Below are positions 1 to 6,862 of a DNA stretch of 34,080 nt, piece after piece. Every line of letters starts with the position of its first letter. The stretch's first letter is position 1. The translations under genes and the position numbers were made by a program. The stretch lies in IMG/VR virus record IMGVR_UViG_3300006919_000199, positions 1 through 34,080 of that record; one strand, given 5' to 3'. The DNA is from a virus. Under the pieces are notes generated by a model, which ran no database searches, was not told where the DNA came from, and saw only the letters and a list, made by a program, of their open reading frames with translations.

Positions 1-66
1 GACCGTTGCCGGTGACTGGCCGGATTCGACATCAACGACGACCAAACCTACGAGGTACTTAGACAT
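1..66 (-). CDS. partial hypothetical protein (N-terminus only)
   Basis: Minus-strand start codon at 66 with an AGGGAG Shine-Dalgarno at 75-80, open to the window edge. The 22 visible residues begin MSKYLVGLVVVDVESGQ, a hydrophobic strand-like start with no signal-peptide charge pattern. Function unknown. It follows the gene at 70-495 with a short gap and so belongs to the same leftward operon. Confidence 0.6.
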   Translation of the reverse strand, partial: MSKYLVGLVVVDVESGQSPATV

Positions 67-69
67 TGT

Positions 70-495
70 TCAGACTCCCTTGACTCGCACAGGGCGCGCA
101 CCACGGCGCACGACGCGAGTCACTTTTGCCAGCTCGTTCTTGCTGAGTCCAGCAACAACCGCCGACGGAATTTCGGTGCCCTTGAGCAGTTCGAGAACAC
201 GCTCGGGGCCGACGAGATCAATCCAGTTCTTTTTTGCTGCCTTGACGCTAGGCACCGCGCCTACCGTCACTTCCCAGAGATCGCCGTACAGAGTCTCGGC
301 GGTGTCAATGTCGTCAGACACTACCTCACGGGCGGTAGACTTGAGTCCGTCCAACTCGCGCTTCACGTCGGCGTGCAGGCGGTGAGACTCACCGAGTGCG
401 TCCGCAAGACGCGCCTTGTCGGACTTGTTGAGCGGATTCGTTACCGCCTTCGGGATCTTGACTGACTTGGAAACTTTCTTAGCTGTCCTGTTCAT
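70..495 (-). CDS. hypothetical phage protein, helical and basic N-terminus
   Basis: 141 residues from the ATG at 495, chosen over an in-frame ATG at 546 because GGAGAGA lies just upstream (503-509). The N-terminus is Lys-rich (MNRTAKKVSKSVKIPK), followed by helical segments with acidic DDIDTAETLYGDLWE. No family recognised. The C-terminus is basic (RVVRRGARPVRVKGV). Nucleic-acid contact is possible, but nothing shows it. It is separated from the next genes by a terminator at 584-600, so it is probably transcribed from a promoter in 501-583. Confidence 0.6.
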   Translation of the reverse strand: MNRTAKKVSKSVKIPKAVTNPLNKSDKARLADALGESHRLHADVKRELDGLKSTAREVVSDDIDTAETLYGDLWEVTVGAVPSVKAAKKNWIDLVGPERVLELLKGTEIPSAVVAGLSKNELAKVTRVVRRGARPVRVKGV

Positions 496-583
496 GATTT
501 TCTCTCCGTTCTCCGTCACAACAAGAAAGTAACACAACGCTCTCATCTGTCAACGAATACGCACGAATTCGGGCGAAAAAAAA

Positions 584-600
584 CCCGCCGAGGGGGCGGG
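584..600 (-). terminator. rho-independent terminator
   Basis: Six-base-pair stem CCCGCC/GGCGGG with a 5-base loop. Read on the minus strand it is followed immediately by eight T residues. It closes the leftward operon ending with the gene at 667-900. On the plus strand a run of five T also follows, so it could act in both directions. Confidence 0.75.
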
Positions 601-666
601 CTTTTTACAGTTGTATTAGGAGCCAGAGCATCTTGGCGTAATCCGCCAGTTTTTTTACCAGGATTT

Positions 667-900
667 TCACCGCAATGCGTCACCAAGTCGGGCTTTGAAC
701 TCATCTGCTGTCATGAACTCCACGGTTTCCTGTAGATCGCCCTTAGCGGCTAATTCGCGGTATAGATCGTCATAGCTACCCCCGTGAAACTCAGGGCGGC
801 AAGGCGCGGTAGCGGCCACTAGCTGACCGCTACCTTTCGAGTCAAAACACAGTACGTGCTGCGTCTGGTCATTCACTTTCAGGGTTATCCGGTAGAACAT
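667..900 (-). CDS. hypothetical protein
   Basis: Small protein of 77 residues from ATG 900; an in-frame ATG lies at 909, but AGGA sits at a better distance from 900. It begins as a beta-strand (MFYRITLKVNDQTQHVLCF) and ends in an acidic helix (FMTADEFKARLGDALR). The start overlaps the end of the upstream gene (869-1147) by 32 bases, which suggests coupled translation. No family recognised. Confidence 0.55.
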   Translation of the reverse strand: MFYRITLKVNDQTQHVLCFDSKGSGQLVAATAPCRPEFHGGSYDDLYRELAAKGDLQETVEFMTADEFKARLGDALR

Positions 901-1147
901 CGTTCTCATCCTGTTCCCGTACCTGCTTGATGATTTCCTCGACCATCTGAAACAGATACTCTCGCCCGCTATCTTGACAGCCGTTGCCGACGCCGTTGAG
1001 CCCCACTTGCGCGACTAATGCGCCGTAGAGATCAAGTGCAACCTCGTTAGCCATTGCGCCTTGCTTGTACCCACTGATGACGTGGAACCCGCGTTCGTCC
1101 ATAATAAACGTGATGGCACAGCTTGCGTTAATGGATTCGTCCTTCAT
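869..1147 (-). CDS. hypothetical protein
   Basis: 92 residues with AAGGAGAG directly upstream of the ATG. The N-terminal half resembles an alternating strand region (ITFIMDERGFHVISGYKQG), then a helix. The C-terminus is acidic. Overlaps the upstream membrane protein gene by 4 bases (ATGA), so the two are translationally coupled. No recognisable domain. Confidence 0.6.
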   Translation of the reverse strand: MKDESINASCAITFIMDERGFHVISGYKQGAMANEVALDLYGALVAQVGLNGVGNGCQDSGREYLFQMVEEIIKQVREQDENDVLPDNPESE

Positions 1148-1299
1148 CGTCGTCTCTCCTTCGCCCGGTGTTTGTACTTGAGCCGCTTGTCGATTCGTCG
1201 CCCTATAATCACCGCCACGGGTCCGCTAGTTATGATTGCCAAGCAAATAACCAAATAGTCGGTGAGCCGGGTGGTGAGTAGTAATGCTAGCGCGTCCAA
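1144..1299 (-). CDS. small single-pass membrane protein
   Basis: 51 residues if started at the TTG at 1299, which has AGAGGA four bases upstream. A longer frame starts at TTG 1338, but that codon lies inside a terminator hairpin. One hydrophobic segment (about residues 13-31, core YLVICLAIITSGPVAVIIG) is followed by a very basic tail (RRIDKRLKYKHRAKERRR), which predicts an N-out, C-in anchor. Its size and topology fit a small holin-like or spanin-like protein, but no lysis partner is nearby, so the function stays open. Confidence 0.55.
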   Translation of the reverse strand: MDALALLLTTRLTDYLVICLAIITSGPVAVIIGRRIDKRLKYKHRAKERRR

Positions 1300-1326
1300 T
1301 TCATCCTCTGTTTTCCGTGGAATAAA

Positions 1327-1360
1327 CGGGGGCGGCAAGCCGGATTACTTGCCGCCCCCG
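1327..1360 (-). terminator. GC-rich hairpin, probable terminator
   Basis: Perfect 13-base-pair inverted repeat (1327-1339 and 1348-1360) with an 8-base loop. On the minus strand it is followed by TTTATT. It lies just after the DUF2958 gene and would end or attenuate that transcript ahead of 1144-1299. Confidence 0.65.
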
Positions 1361-1381
1361 TTGTCACGGCAGCGGGGGGCG

Positions 1382-1708
1382 CTAACCGTGACAGACTTTG
1401 CTCATGACCTCGGCCAGACTGGTGTCCGAGTTCCAATGAGCGTCAACCTCAAGCCCGAGTTCAGGCATGGCGGGGACTGGGCTGACAGACTGCAACTCCT
1501 TGATATTGACGTAGCCCAACTCAGGGAAGCCCAGATCGCAAAGGCCGAAGGCTGTACCCGTCTCGGCGTCGTACTCGGTGATGTACCAAGTGCCGATTCC
1601 GTAGGGGTTGAATACCTTCAGCGGAACTTTCACATCTTTCGCCTCGATTTCCTCGTTGGCGTACAGATGGGGGAGTTGTTCGAGTGTTTCTTTGGGTATG
1701 TTGAACAT
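1382..1708 (-). CDS. DUF2958 family protein
   Basis: 108 residues from ATG 1708, which has GGAG upstream; a TTG at 1753 is in frame but has no support. The order of features matches DUF2958: an LPHLYANE start, then a V-P-L-K-V-F strand, a G-T-W-Y-I-T-E-Y-D core, then FGLCDLGFPELGYVNIKEL, and an acidic end. The family is common on plasmids and phages and often sits near conjugation or anti-restriction genes, but its biochemical role is unknown to me. Downstream is a strong hairpin at 1327-1360. Confidence 0.75.
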   Translation of the reverse strand: MFNIPKETLEQLPHLYANEEIEAKDVKVPLKVFNPYGIGTWYITEYDAETGTAFGLCDLGFPELGYVNIKELQSVSPVPAMPELGLEVDAHWNSDTSLAEVMSKVCHG

Positions 1709-1754
1709 CTTTTGTTGCTCCGTTGTTTCGCTCACAGAACAAACATAAAGCAAC

Positions 1755-2702
1755 TCAAGGGCGATTCAAGCAAAAACTTTCATTTTTTTTCATGCCTAAT
1801 ATCGAGTACATAGCGAACGCGGAGTCTCGTAACTCAACAATCAAATTGCCATCGCTGTCACCGCAAGGCCATTGGCTCGGTGTGCAAGGATCAGTCGAAA
1901 GCCCAACAGCAGCTCGCAAGGCGACAATCGGGTCGGCTGCGGTTAGCTCACCGTCATTGTCTGCATCCCCGCATAGCGGCAACTGAATGTCCCTACAGCT
2001 AGACTGTTGAGCATCAATCGGCGTCTCTGGCGTTGCTATGGGGTCCGCGTTTGGGTCTGCAATATCAGTCAAGGTCACAGACACGCTAGGTATCACAGTG
2101 CCAGACGACAGGTAGTTGCAGCGCACGATTTCCGTACCCACATCAATATTGACACCCGTTGCCGAAATAGCCCCCATGTTAATGTTGTTCCCGTCTTCGG
2201 ATGTCGCGTTCAGCCCGAAGCCCGAGTTGTAGACACAAGACCCCCCGACCCAGCCCTGCGGCGGCCCTGCGTCTGGATACGAGAGGTTGCTGGTCAGCGA
2301 AATAGCGGCCACAAGGCCGGGCGCAAAAGTAGACGAGAACGCGACGGTACATTCACGCGAACTAACGAATCCGTCGGTCGTTGTAGTGACGTTCCGTGCG
2401 GTAGTGCTCGTTGTCTGCGTAGTGGTCGTGCTGCTCACTACAGGCCGAGTAGGCACGGTCGTCGTGGGCGTCGTTGGAGGCGCGCCGCCGTTTGAGTCGC
2501 TATCCGAATCACTGTCTGAATCTGAGTCCGAATCGCCGTCTGAATCTGAGCCCGAATCACTGTCTGAATCTGAGTCCGAATCGCCGTTGTGACTAGCCGC
2601 TGGAATGGAATTGTCGTCCCGTGGATCAGGCGCAGACGCCACGCCTTGCCCCGTAGTTGCGGCGATAAACACCAATAAAAACAGTACCTTAATGAGTTTC
2701 AT
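1755..2702 (-). CDS. secreted Ser-Asp-repeat protein with dockerin-like C-terminus
   Basis: 315 residues. Residues 1-23 form a signal peptide (MKLIKVLFLLVFIAATTG). Residues about 40-70 are a Ser-Asp repeat encoded by tandem 24-base units, and about 75-110 are a Thr/Pro-rich linker. The middle domain has paired Cys and beta-rich sequence (VAFSSTFAPGL...). The C-terminus (about 245-305) has two calcium-loop-like segments, DADNDGELTAAD and DSDGNLIVEL, each followed by a short helix, in the pattern of type I dockerin or paired EF-hand repeats. It has a Shine-Dalgarno GGAG, and its promoter region is shared with the divergent GNAT gene. A secreted or surface-exposed protein is unusual in a phage early arm. 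It could be a host-acquired moron that alters the cell surface. The signal peptide, repeats and loops are seen; the role is inferred. Confidence 0.75.
   Translation of the reverse strand: MKLIKVLFLLVFIAATTGQGVASAPDPRDDNSIPAASHNGDSDSDSDSDSGSDSDGDSDSDSDSDSDSDSNGGAPPTTPTTTVPTRPVVSSTTTTQTTSTTARNVTTTTDGFVSSRECTVAFSSTFAPGLVAAISLTSNLSYPDAGPPQGWVGGSCVYNSGFGLNATSEDGNNINMGAISATGVNIDVGTEIVRCNYLSSGTVIPSVSVTLTDIADPNADPIATPETPIDAQQSSCRDIQLPLCGDADNDGELTAADPIVALRAAVGLSTDPCTPSQWPCGDSDGNLIVELRDSAFAMYSILGMKKNESFCLNRP
2504..2587. repeat. 24-base tandem repeat, 3.5 copies, inside the Ser-Asp region
   Basis: Units begin at 2504, 2528, 2552 and 2576 (last one partial). Units 1 and 3 are nearly identical, and unit 2 differs at a few positions. 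They encode the Ser-Asp dipeptide repeat of the secreted protein at 1755-2702. Copy number is likely to vary by slippage. Confidence 0.85.
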
Positions 2703-2746
2703 CTCTTAGCTCCGTTTGACTTACCGTGATTTACGCAATTTCCGCG

Positions 2747-2763
2747 TGTTATAATCAAGAATG
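2747..2763 (+). promoter_or_regulatory. extended -10 promoter for a leaderless GNAT gene
   Basis: TGT followed by a perfect TATAAT (2750-2755) ends exactly 7 bases before the GTG start at 2763. Transcription would start at or next to the start codon, so the mRNA would have no leader. No Shine-Dalgarno is present. The same bases read on the minus strand (TATAAC) could serve the divergent secreted-protein gene. Confidence 0.65.
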
Positions 2764-3164
2764 TGAAGAAAGTTGACCCCATTATAGACTACGAGATACT
2801 ACGTGCCTATGACGCGATCTGCTTCCCTGACGACTACCGCATCAAGCCAACCGCACATGAGACTTGGTGGATTGACAGCAACAAGGGATATTGCGGGTTA
2901 TCCCCTTCATCTCAATACCGAGACTCTGTTTATCTTTGCCGCGCCGGTGTCCTGCCGACTGAGCGCGGTAAAGGACTACAGCGTCACTATATTCACGTCC
3001 GTTGTTCTCATGCCCGTGTACGTGGATATAAATACGTACTGACTGATTGCACGCCAGATAACATTGCCTCGTGCAACAATCTTATTCGCTCCGGCTTCTT
3101 ACTGTACAACCCCAGCCGTCCGTGGGCCTTGTCGCGTAGTCTTTACTGGTACAAATCACTTTAG
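2763..3164 (+). CDS. GNAT family N-acetyltransferase
   Basis: 133 residues, GTG start. The acetyl-CoA-binding part is clear: strand VYLCRAGVLP (57-65), then the pyrophosphate loop ERGKGLQ (67-73), helix, strand YKYVLTDC, and Asn-rich motif B region PDNIASCNNLIRSGF, as in GNAT enzymes. The substrate cannot be told. It is the first of only two plus-strand genes in an otherwise leftward arm and has its own promoter, which suggests an independently expressed accessory (moron) gene. Its 3' end overlaps the convergent nuclease gene by 4 bases. Confidence 0.8.
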   Translation: MKKVDPIIDYEILRAYDAICFPDDYRIKPTAHETWWIDSNKGYCGLSPSSQYRDSVYLCRAGVLPTERGKGLQRHYIHVRCSHARVRGYKYVLTDCTPDNIASCNNLIRSGFLLYNPSRPWALSRSLYWYKSL

Positions 3165-3538
3165 ACAAGACTCGACTTGATGTGTATGCCGCCGTCGAGT
3201 TCGCGCAGGTGCCTCACTAAAGACGAGCCGTCTTCTCTGCGTAGGTCAGCAATCAGGCGTCCGTACTTGCCTCGTGCAAGCTCACGTTCGCCGTCCGTGG
3301 CTAGCCATAGCGGAAAGCCATCGCCTATCCATTCCTCTACGGCGATCTTGGCTTTAAGCCCCTTCTCTTTTTCCTCGCCCCGGACTTCCCAGATATTGAG
3401 GTCCGCAAGACGTATTCTGTCCGTTACTGTGGGTAGTCCAAACGCCTTTCCGGCCAGTATGATTTGACAGTCAAAAGTATCGCCGTCAATCACGCGCATG
3501 ACTCGGCATGGTAAATACCACGGTGCTGTATGTAGCAT
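3161..3538 (-). CDS. staphylococcal-nuclease-like (thermonuclease) protein
   Basis: 125 residues with GGAG before the ATG. The SNase fold signature is present: VIDGDTFDC (16-24) for metal binding, DRIRLADLN (40-48) holding the first catalytic Arg (R41) and Asp46, Glu51 in the general-base position with a two-residue insertion, and GRLIADL with Arg94 as the second catalytic Arg. It lacks a signal peptide, so it should act in the cytoplasm on DNA or RNA. Activity is likely given the kept residues but is not proven. Possible roles are host DNA breakdown or nucleotide recycling. Confidence 0.8.
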   Translation of the reverse strand: MLHTAPWYLPCRVMRVIDGDTFDCQIILAGKAFGLPTVTDRIRLADLNIWEVRGEEKEKGLKAKIAVEEWIGDGFPLWLATDGERELARGKYGRLIADLRREDGSSLVRHLRELDGGIHIKSSLV

Positions 3539-3548
3539 TGTGATCTCC

Positions 3549-3944
3549 TCAAGAGTTTAATTTTCTTTTTACGGGTTCCTTGCTGCCCAAGACGAGCGAC
3601 AAGCACTCGTCTTTTTCAGACCAGCACAGAATCGCGCCCTTTTGTCCATCGGACTCATCCAGTGCCGCTTGTTCGGACTCGTCGTTGATGATCGAGACGT
3701 GAACCAACATCATGCTTAGCAGGGAATAGACAATGCCGTACAGCCCAGACCGGATTTCTGGCGTAGCGTCGCTGAAGAACGCCACGCAACGCCCACATAC
3801 CGTTGTGCCGATGAGCCAGCCGTCACGCTCCCCCATATCGGTGTATCCACTGGCGCAGCGTTCATCCCTATCATGACAAATCGCGCAACAGGCATCGTCG
3901 GGTTTGACACTGGACGCTAGCTTAAAGTTTCTTGCGTTTAGCAT
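3549..3944 (-). CDS. hypothetical protein with Cys-rich N-terminal half
   Basis: 131 residues. Cys residues in CCAICHDRDERC and CGRC (within the first 55 residues) could bind one zinc. Then comes a hydrophobic helix (GIVYSLLSMMLVHVSII), which may be buried or membrane-associated, and a C-terminal acidic/basic tail. It overlaps the upstream zinc-ribbon gene by 23 bases. No family recognised. Confidence 0.55.
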   Translation of the reverse strand: MLNARNFKLASSVKPDDACCAICHDRDERCASGYTDMGERDGWLIGTTVCGRCVAFFSDATPEIRSGLYGIVYSLLSMMLVHVSIINDESEQAALDESDGQKGAILCWSEKDECLSLVLGSKEPVKRKLNS

Positions 3945-4044
3945 GGTATTTCACGTCACCTTGGCAAACATAGAACTGGGCGTAATACGGCCCCTCAAGT
4001 TTATGAATAGCCCCGCAATCATCACACTTGATGGTTTCGGCCAT
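3922..4044 (-). CDS. 40-residue zinc-ribbon-like protein
   Basis: Starts at ATG 4044 (MAETIKCDDCGAIHKLEG) 5 bases after the stop of the upstream gene. A longer frame exists upstream but reads through the neighbouring gene in another frame. One CxxC knuckle and a single further Cys (YVCQGD) suggest a half zinc ribbon or a dimeric zinc site. The C-terminus is basic (KYHAKRKKL). Confidence 0.5.
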   Translation of the reverse strand: MAETIKCDDCGAIHKLEGPYYAQFYVCQGDVKYHAKRKKL

Positions 4045-4049
4045 CGTCG

Positions 4050-4391
4050 TCAGTTCACGCCGCCATGATCTTTTTCGACGCAGGAAATCATGAGGGAGGC
4101 AACTGCCGCTTTCATGAACGCGCACGTCATGCGCGAGTCGGTCGTATTGTCCGGTTCTTGGGTCCGTTCGAGCAGGTCCGCGATGCTCGGGCATACCCTT
4201 ATCAGTAAGCTAAGCGTCTCGGTGGAATTGAATTCGAGACAGTCGCCAATCTGGCCCAAGTATTCGTGGAACTGCACGACCAGCAAGCGCATACTTTCTT
4301 CGACGCGAGGCGTTACCTTCATGCCATCTAAGATAGTTGGGTTTTCTTCTAAGAGCGCTCTGAGCTGTATCGCTTCTTTGCTATTTTTCAT
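4050..4391 (-). CDS. hypothetical helical protein
   Basis: 113 residues, mainly amphipathic helices (EAIQLRALLEENPTILDGM, VEESMRLLVVQFHEYLG). No motif recognised. The start overlaps the end of the DUF6197-like gene by 11 bases, so it is part of the same leftward operon. Confidence 0.55.
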   Translation of the reverse strand: MKNSKEAIQLRALLEENPTILDGMKVTPRVEESMRLLVVQFHEYLGQIGDCLEFNSTETLSLLIRVCPSIADLLERTQEPDNTTDSRMTCAFMKAAVASLMISCVEKDHGGVN

Positions 4392-4716
4392 GTTCCGCTA
4401 GCCTCACTATTTTAGCTACGTCTGAGCCTGTTATTTCAGGGCGGTCTGAGTATCGGCTGATGCTGCACGATCCTTCATGCCGCTTGACGCTTTTACGTAT
4501 TCGTCGCAAGCACTCATGCCTCATATGTCCGGGCACGAGACGTTCTACCGCGCCGTGTACATCTAAGCCAGATACATTTGGATGATTAGCTGACACCGGG
4601 CGTCCTTTTTCATCTCTCGCATATGCACCCTTGACCAAGTGGCCGTCTATGTAGTCGGCTACGTCAGTTAATGCACGGCGAATGTCCGCCGAGGTGTACA
4701 AGTAGCATACAGGCAT
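4381..4716 (-). CDS. DUF6197-like protein (first copy)
   Basis: 111 residues. The order ADIRRALTDVADYIDG, KGAYARDEKGRPV, LDVHGAVERL and ISRYSDRPEITGSDVAKIVRLAEH matches the small actinobacterial and phage family DUF6197 (helix; hydrophobic-Ala-x-Asp-xx-Gly-Arg; Gly-Ala helix; N/S-D-x-P then a terminal helix). Function unknown. A second member lies at 7200-7652. The ATG has no clear Shine-Dalgarno and faces the divergent metallophosphoesterase promoter. Confidence 0.55.
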   Translation of the reverse strand: MPVCYLYTSADIRRALTDVADYIDGHLVKGAYARDEKGRPVSANHPNVSGLDVHGAVERLVPGHMRHECLRRIRKSVKRHEGSCSISRYSDRPEITGSDVAKIVRLAEHEK

Positions 4717-4778
4717 CTTGGGTCAAGATTTTCCGACGTGATTGTGCGTAACGCGAAATGAAAAAACTAACTCATATA

Positions 4779-4795
4779 TGTTAATATCCGTCATA
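4779..4795 (+). promoter_or_regulatory. extended -10 promoter for a leaderless metallophosphoesterase gene
   Basis: TGT-TAATAT with the hexamer at 4782-4787, ending 7 bases before the ATG at 4795. This is the same geometry as the promoter at 2747-2763. No Shine-Dalgarno precedes the ATG, so a leaderless transcript is likely. Confidence 0.55.
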
Positions 4796-5865
4796 TGGCA
4801 GACCGTCCTGACAAATGGTGCAAGCAGTCGTTGATTGATTGGGGCGTTGATACAACGCACGAGATCGGGAGGTTCCCGCAAAGCCGCGAGGTTCCGGCAA
4901 CCACGGCGCGGAAATTATTTGGCACGTTTTCACGATACATAGATCAGGTCAAAGTTGCCTACGCGATCAAATACGGCGCACTGCCTGAGATTGAACTTGT
5001 TGGCGGTAGCGCGGTAATCGAAGAACCCGAAGCACCTAGCCTACAAGTTGACGAGAAGCCGCCAACGGATCTGCGTGACGACGTTGTTGTGGTCTTGCCT
5101 GACACGCACTTCCCTTTCCATGACCCCGAGGCCGTAGAAGTTGCCATGAGAATCGTCGAGCACTACCGGCCCGGACGAGTTGTTCACTTAGGCGACCTCC
5201 TGGATTGTGGGCCGTTTTCATCTCACGGCGGAAACACTATCGACGAGGTACGTAGCTACGATTTCGTCGAAATGGAAATCAAGCCAGCCCGCGAAATGAT
5301 TAAACGCGGCTTGAAGGCGTGTGGGCACTGGGTGCAATCCGACGGCAATCACGAATACCGCGTGCAACGCTCGTGCATCAAGCACGGCATACCCGGCGTA
5401 GAGCTGTACAATGCCACTCAACCAGAAAAACTGCTGTTTGACGGTATACCGGACGCGAGATTCACACACATTCCGTACATTAAGTCCGTCAAGGATTCGT
5501 CGCATGGTTACTGGATAACTCCTAACTTGCTAGCGGTGCATGGGTGGAGTTTTTCCCAGAACGCTGCCGCAACGCACCTGCGATACGCCAAATCGGTATC
5601 GGTAGTTTACGGTCATTGTCATCGGGTTGACCTTGCAATGGAGCGCTGTCCAATGACCGGGCGCATTATACAGGCTTTCTGCCCCGGTACGTTGTCGCTA
5701 TTACAACCAATCTACTTCACTGACGGTAGACCTACATCGTGGGTGCAGGGCGTATCGGTAATTTTCATCTCTGAGAACAACCCGGAGGATTGGACGCAGT
5801 ATCAAATACAGATACATGATGGACGTGCGATCTTACCTGACGGCACGGCAATCACAGCGTCCTGA
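4795..5865 (+). CDS. calcineurin-like metallophosphoesterase
   Basis: 356 residues. Residues 1-60 form an N-terminal helical part resembling a small DNA-binding or homeodomain-like segment, then an acidic linker. The catalytic domain has every metallophosphoesterase block: LPDTHFPFHD (D103, H105), HLGDLLD (131-137), DGNHEYR (183-189), VHGWS (248-252) and GHCHR (273-277). These bind two metal ions and hydrolyse phosphoesters. The substrate (nucleic acid, nucleotide or protein phosphate) is unknown. It is one of two plus-strand genes in the left arm, with its own promoter, and overlaps the convergent gene 5852-6292 by 14 bases. Confidence 0.88.
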   Translation: MADRPDKWCKQSLIDWGVDTTHEIGRFPQSREVPATTARKLFGTFSRYIDQVKVAYAIKYGALPEIELVGGSAVIEEPEAPSLQVDEKPPTDLRDDVVVVLPDTHFPFHDPEAVEVAMRIVEHYRPGRVVHLGDLLDCGPFSSHGGNTIDEVRSYDFVEMEIKPAREMIKRGLKACGHWVQSDGNHEYRVQRSCIKHGIPGVELYNATQPEKLLFDGIPDARFTHIPYIKSVKDSSHGYWITPNLLAVHGWSFSQNAAATHLRYAKSVSVVYGHCHRVDLAMERCPMTGRIIQAFCPGTLSLLQPIYFTDGRPTSWVQGVSVIFISENNPEDWTQYQIQIHDGRAILPDGTAITAS

Positions 5866-6292
5866 TAATGTCGGTAGCGTCCTCTAGGGACTCCGCAATG
5901 AATGTTGAGGGTACACGTACCCAAGCAGAGTGTGCCCACGGACCTTCATTGTCGATGACCGTTACGATTGGGATATTGCGGCACTTGGCATAGCCCAACT
6001 CGACAAGGCTACCCAAAGAGGCCGAGTTAGCCCAACGGGTGTTGAGAAGGAGCACGTCGGCACGGTCAATATCGTAGAGATCGCGTGCGATTACCGACTT
6101 GTCATCGCTGAAAAGATTGTCGTATCCGTCCATGAGGCGGTCGCCGTCAGCGTGCATTGAAATCTTCCCTCTCAATGGATCTATGCACTCGAAGTCGGTG
6201 TATTCCAGTAGTAGTGCCGCGTGATTACGCCAAGCTGTTGCTTGCGAGACAGTCAGCCCGTTTATCGGACCAGCAAGATAAACCCTACGCAT
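5852..6292 (-). CDS. nucleoside 2-deoxyribosyltransferase-like protein
   Basis: 146 residues, ATG with AGGGG upstream. It begins VYLAGPING (4-12), the nucleotide-binding start of the deoxyribosyltransferase/DUF4406 fold. It continues with DPLRGK and a strand ADVLLLNTRW, and has SLGSLVELGYA (93-103), where Glu is expected to be the catalytic nucleophile in this family. Likely reaction: transfer or hydrolysis of the glycosidic bond of (deoxy)nucleosides or nucleotides, i.e. pool editing or salvage. A role in supplying or removing modified nucleotides is inference only. Confidence 0.7.
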   Translation of the reverse strand: MRRVYLAGPINGLTVSQATAWRNHAALLLEYTDFECIDPLRGKISMHADGDRLMDGYDNLFSDDKSVIARDLYDIDRADVLLLNTRWANSASLGSLVELGYAKCRNIPIVTVIDNEGPWAHSAWVRVPSTFIAESLEDATDIIRTL

Positions 6293-6300
6293 ATTTTCCC

Positions 6301-6531
6301 CTATATCTTTTTAACAGTCTGCATCCATCGGTCATCTGGGCACGGTGCAACGCGGTAGGCGTAGTGAAAATTACGACTCTTGTCGTAGTCACAACGCCAC
6401 GTTTCTACATCTTCGTCCATGACAGGCTCGTGCTCGAAGAAGAATACGCGCCCGTGCTTGTCAATCGCTAGGAACTTGGCCCATGCCGGTTTCCACACTT
6501 TCACCGTCATGTATTCGCGTGAATCGCCCAT
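6301..6531 (-). CDS. hypothetical protein
   Basis: 76 residues, rich in aromatic residues (KVWKPAWAKFLAIDKHGRVFFFEHEP), compatible with a small beta-sheet protein. An alternative ATG lies at 6510 (MTVKVW); neither has a clear Shine-Dalgarno. It starts just after the stop of a putative membrane peptide (6539-6622). Confidence 0.5.
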   Translation of the reverse strand: MGDSREYMTVKVWKPAWAKFLAIDKHGRVFFFEHEPVMDEDVETWRCDYDKSRNFHYAYRVAPCPDDRWMQTVKKI

Positions 6532-6538
6532 TGCGAAA

Positions 6539-6622
6539 TCAACCGGCTAGGTAATATGCGATTGCAAGACCCGCAACCATCGACAACGTAAACAGGTTCA
6601 GGAGAAACCCGCTACGTTGCAA
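6539..6622 (-). CDS. putative 27-residue membrane peptide
   Basis: Starts at TTG 6622, shortly after the stop of 6635-6862 and in the same frame. It encodes LQRSGFLLNLFTLSMVAG then LAIAYYLAG: one hydrophobic helix with a positive N-terminus. It fills an otherwise empty gap between two operon genes. There is no clear Shine-Dalgarno, so this is tentative. Confidence 0.3.
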   Translation of the reverse strand: MQRSGFLLNLFTLSMVAGLAIAYYLAG

Positions 6623-6634
6623 CGACAGAGACTT

Positions 6635-6862
6635 TCAAGCGATAGATTCGATTTTCTCGATAAGCGCGTAGATCAAGTTGAGACGCTGGTTCATGTGATC
6701 GCGTAACTGGTCAATCATGCCGACAATCTCGTTCGCATTGGCCTCGGTTGATTGTGCGACTCGTGCCGACAACGCCTCTAGGCGCTGCTGCACCCCATCG
6801 AGATTAGTCAGCTCTGCCGACAGATTGTTCATGGCATTTTGTACCTGTGGTGATACGGACAT
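6635..6862 (-). CDS. coiled-coil protein
   Basis: 75 residues, ATG preceded by AGAGG at a good distance. Almost the whole sequence is a heptad-patterned helix (MNNLSAELTNLDGVQQRLEAL, then IVGMIDQLRDHMNQRLNLIYALIEKI). Probably a small trimeric or dimeric coiled coil. Function unknown. Confidence 0.6.
   Translation of the reverse strand: MSVSPQVQNAMNNLSAELTNLDGVQQRLEALSARVAQSTEANANEIVGMIDQLRDHMNQRLNLIYALIEKIESIA

Noticed and set aside
1300-1338. N-terminal extension of the small membrane protein to TTG 1338
   Set aside because: The start would lie inside the terminator stem and has no Shine-Dalgarno; TTG 1299 does.
1262-1813. 183-codon plus-strand open frame opposite the DUF2958 gene
   Set aside because: The minus-strand protein matches a known family with a Shine-Dalgarno; the plus frame has no family features and no ribosome site.
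2504-2587. CRISPR-like repeat
   Set aside because: Units are directly adjacent without spacers and encode a Ser-Asp peptide repeat.
2007-2592. Plus-strand frames opposite the secreted Ser-Asp protein
   Set aside because: Low-complexity shadows of the tandem repeat; no start signals.
2716-2755. TTGACT at 2716 as the -35 of the GNAT promoter
   Set aside because: Spacing to TATAAT is 28 bases; the extended -10 alone explains the promoter better.
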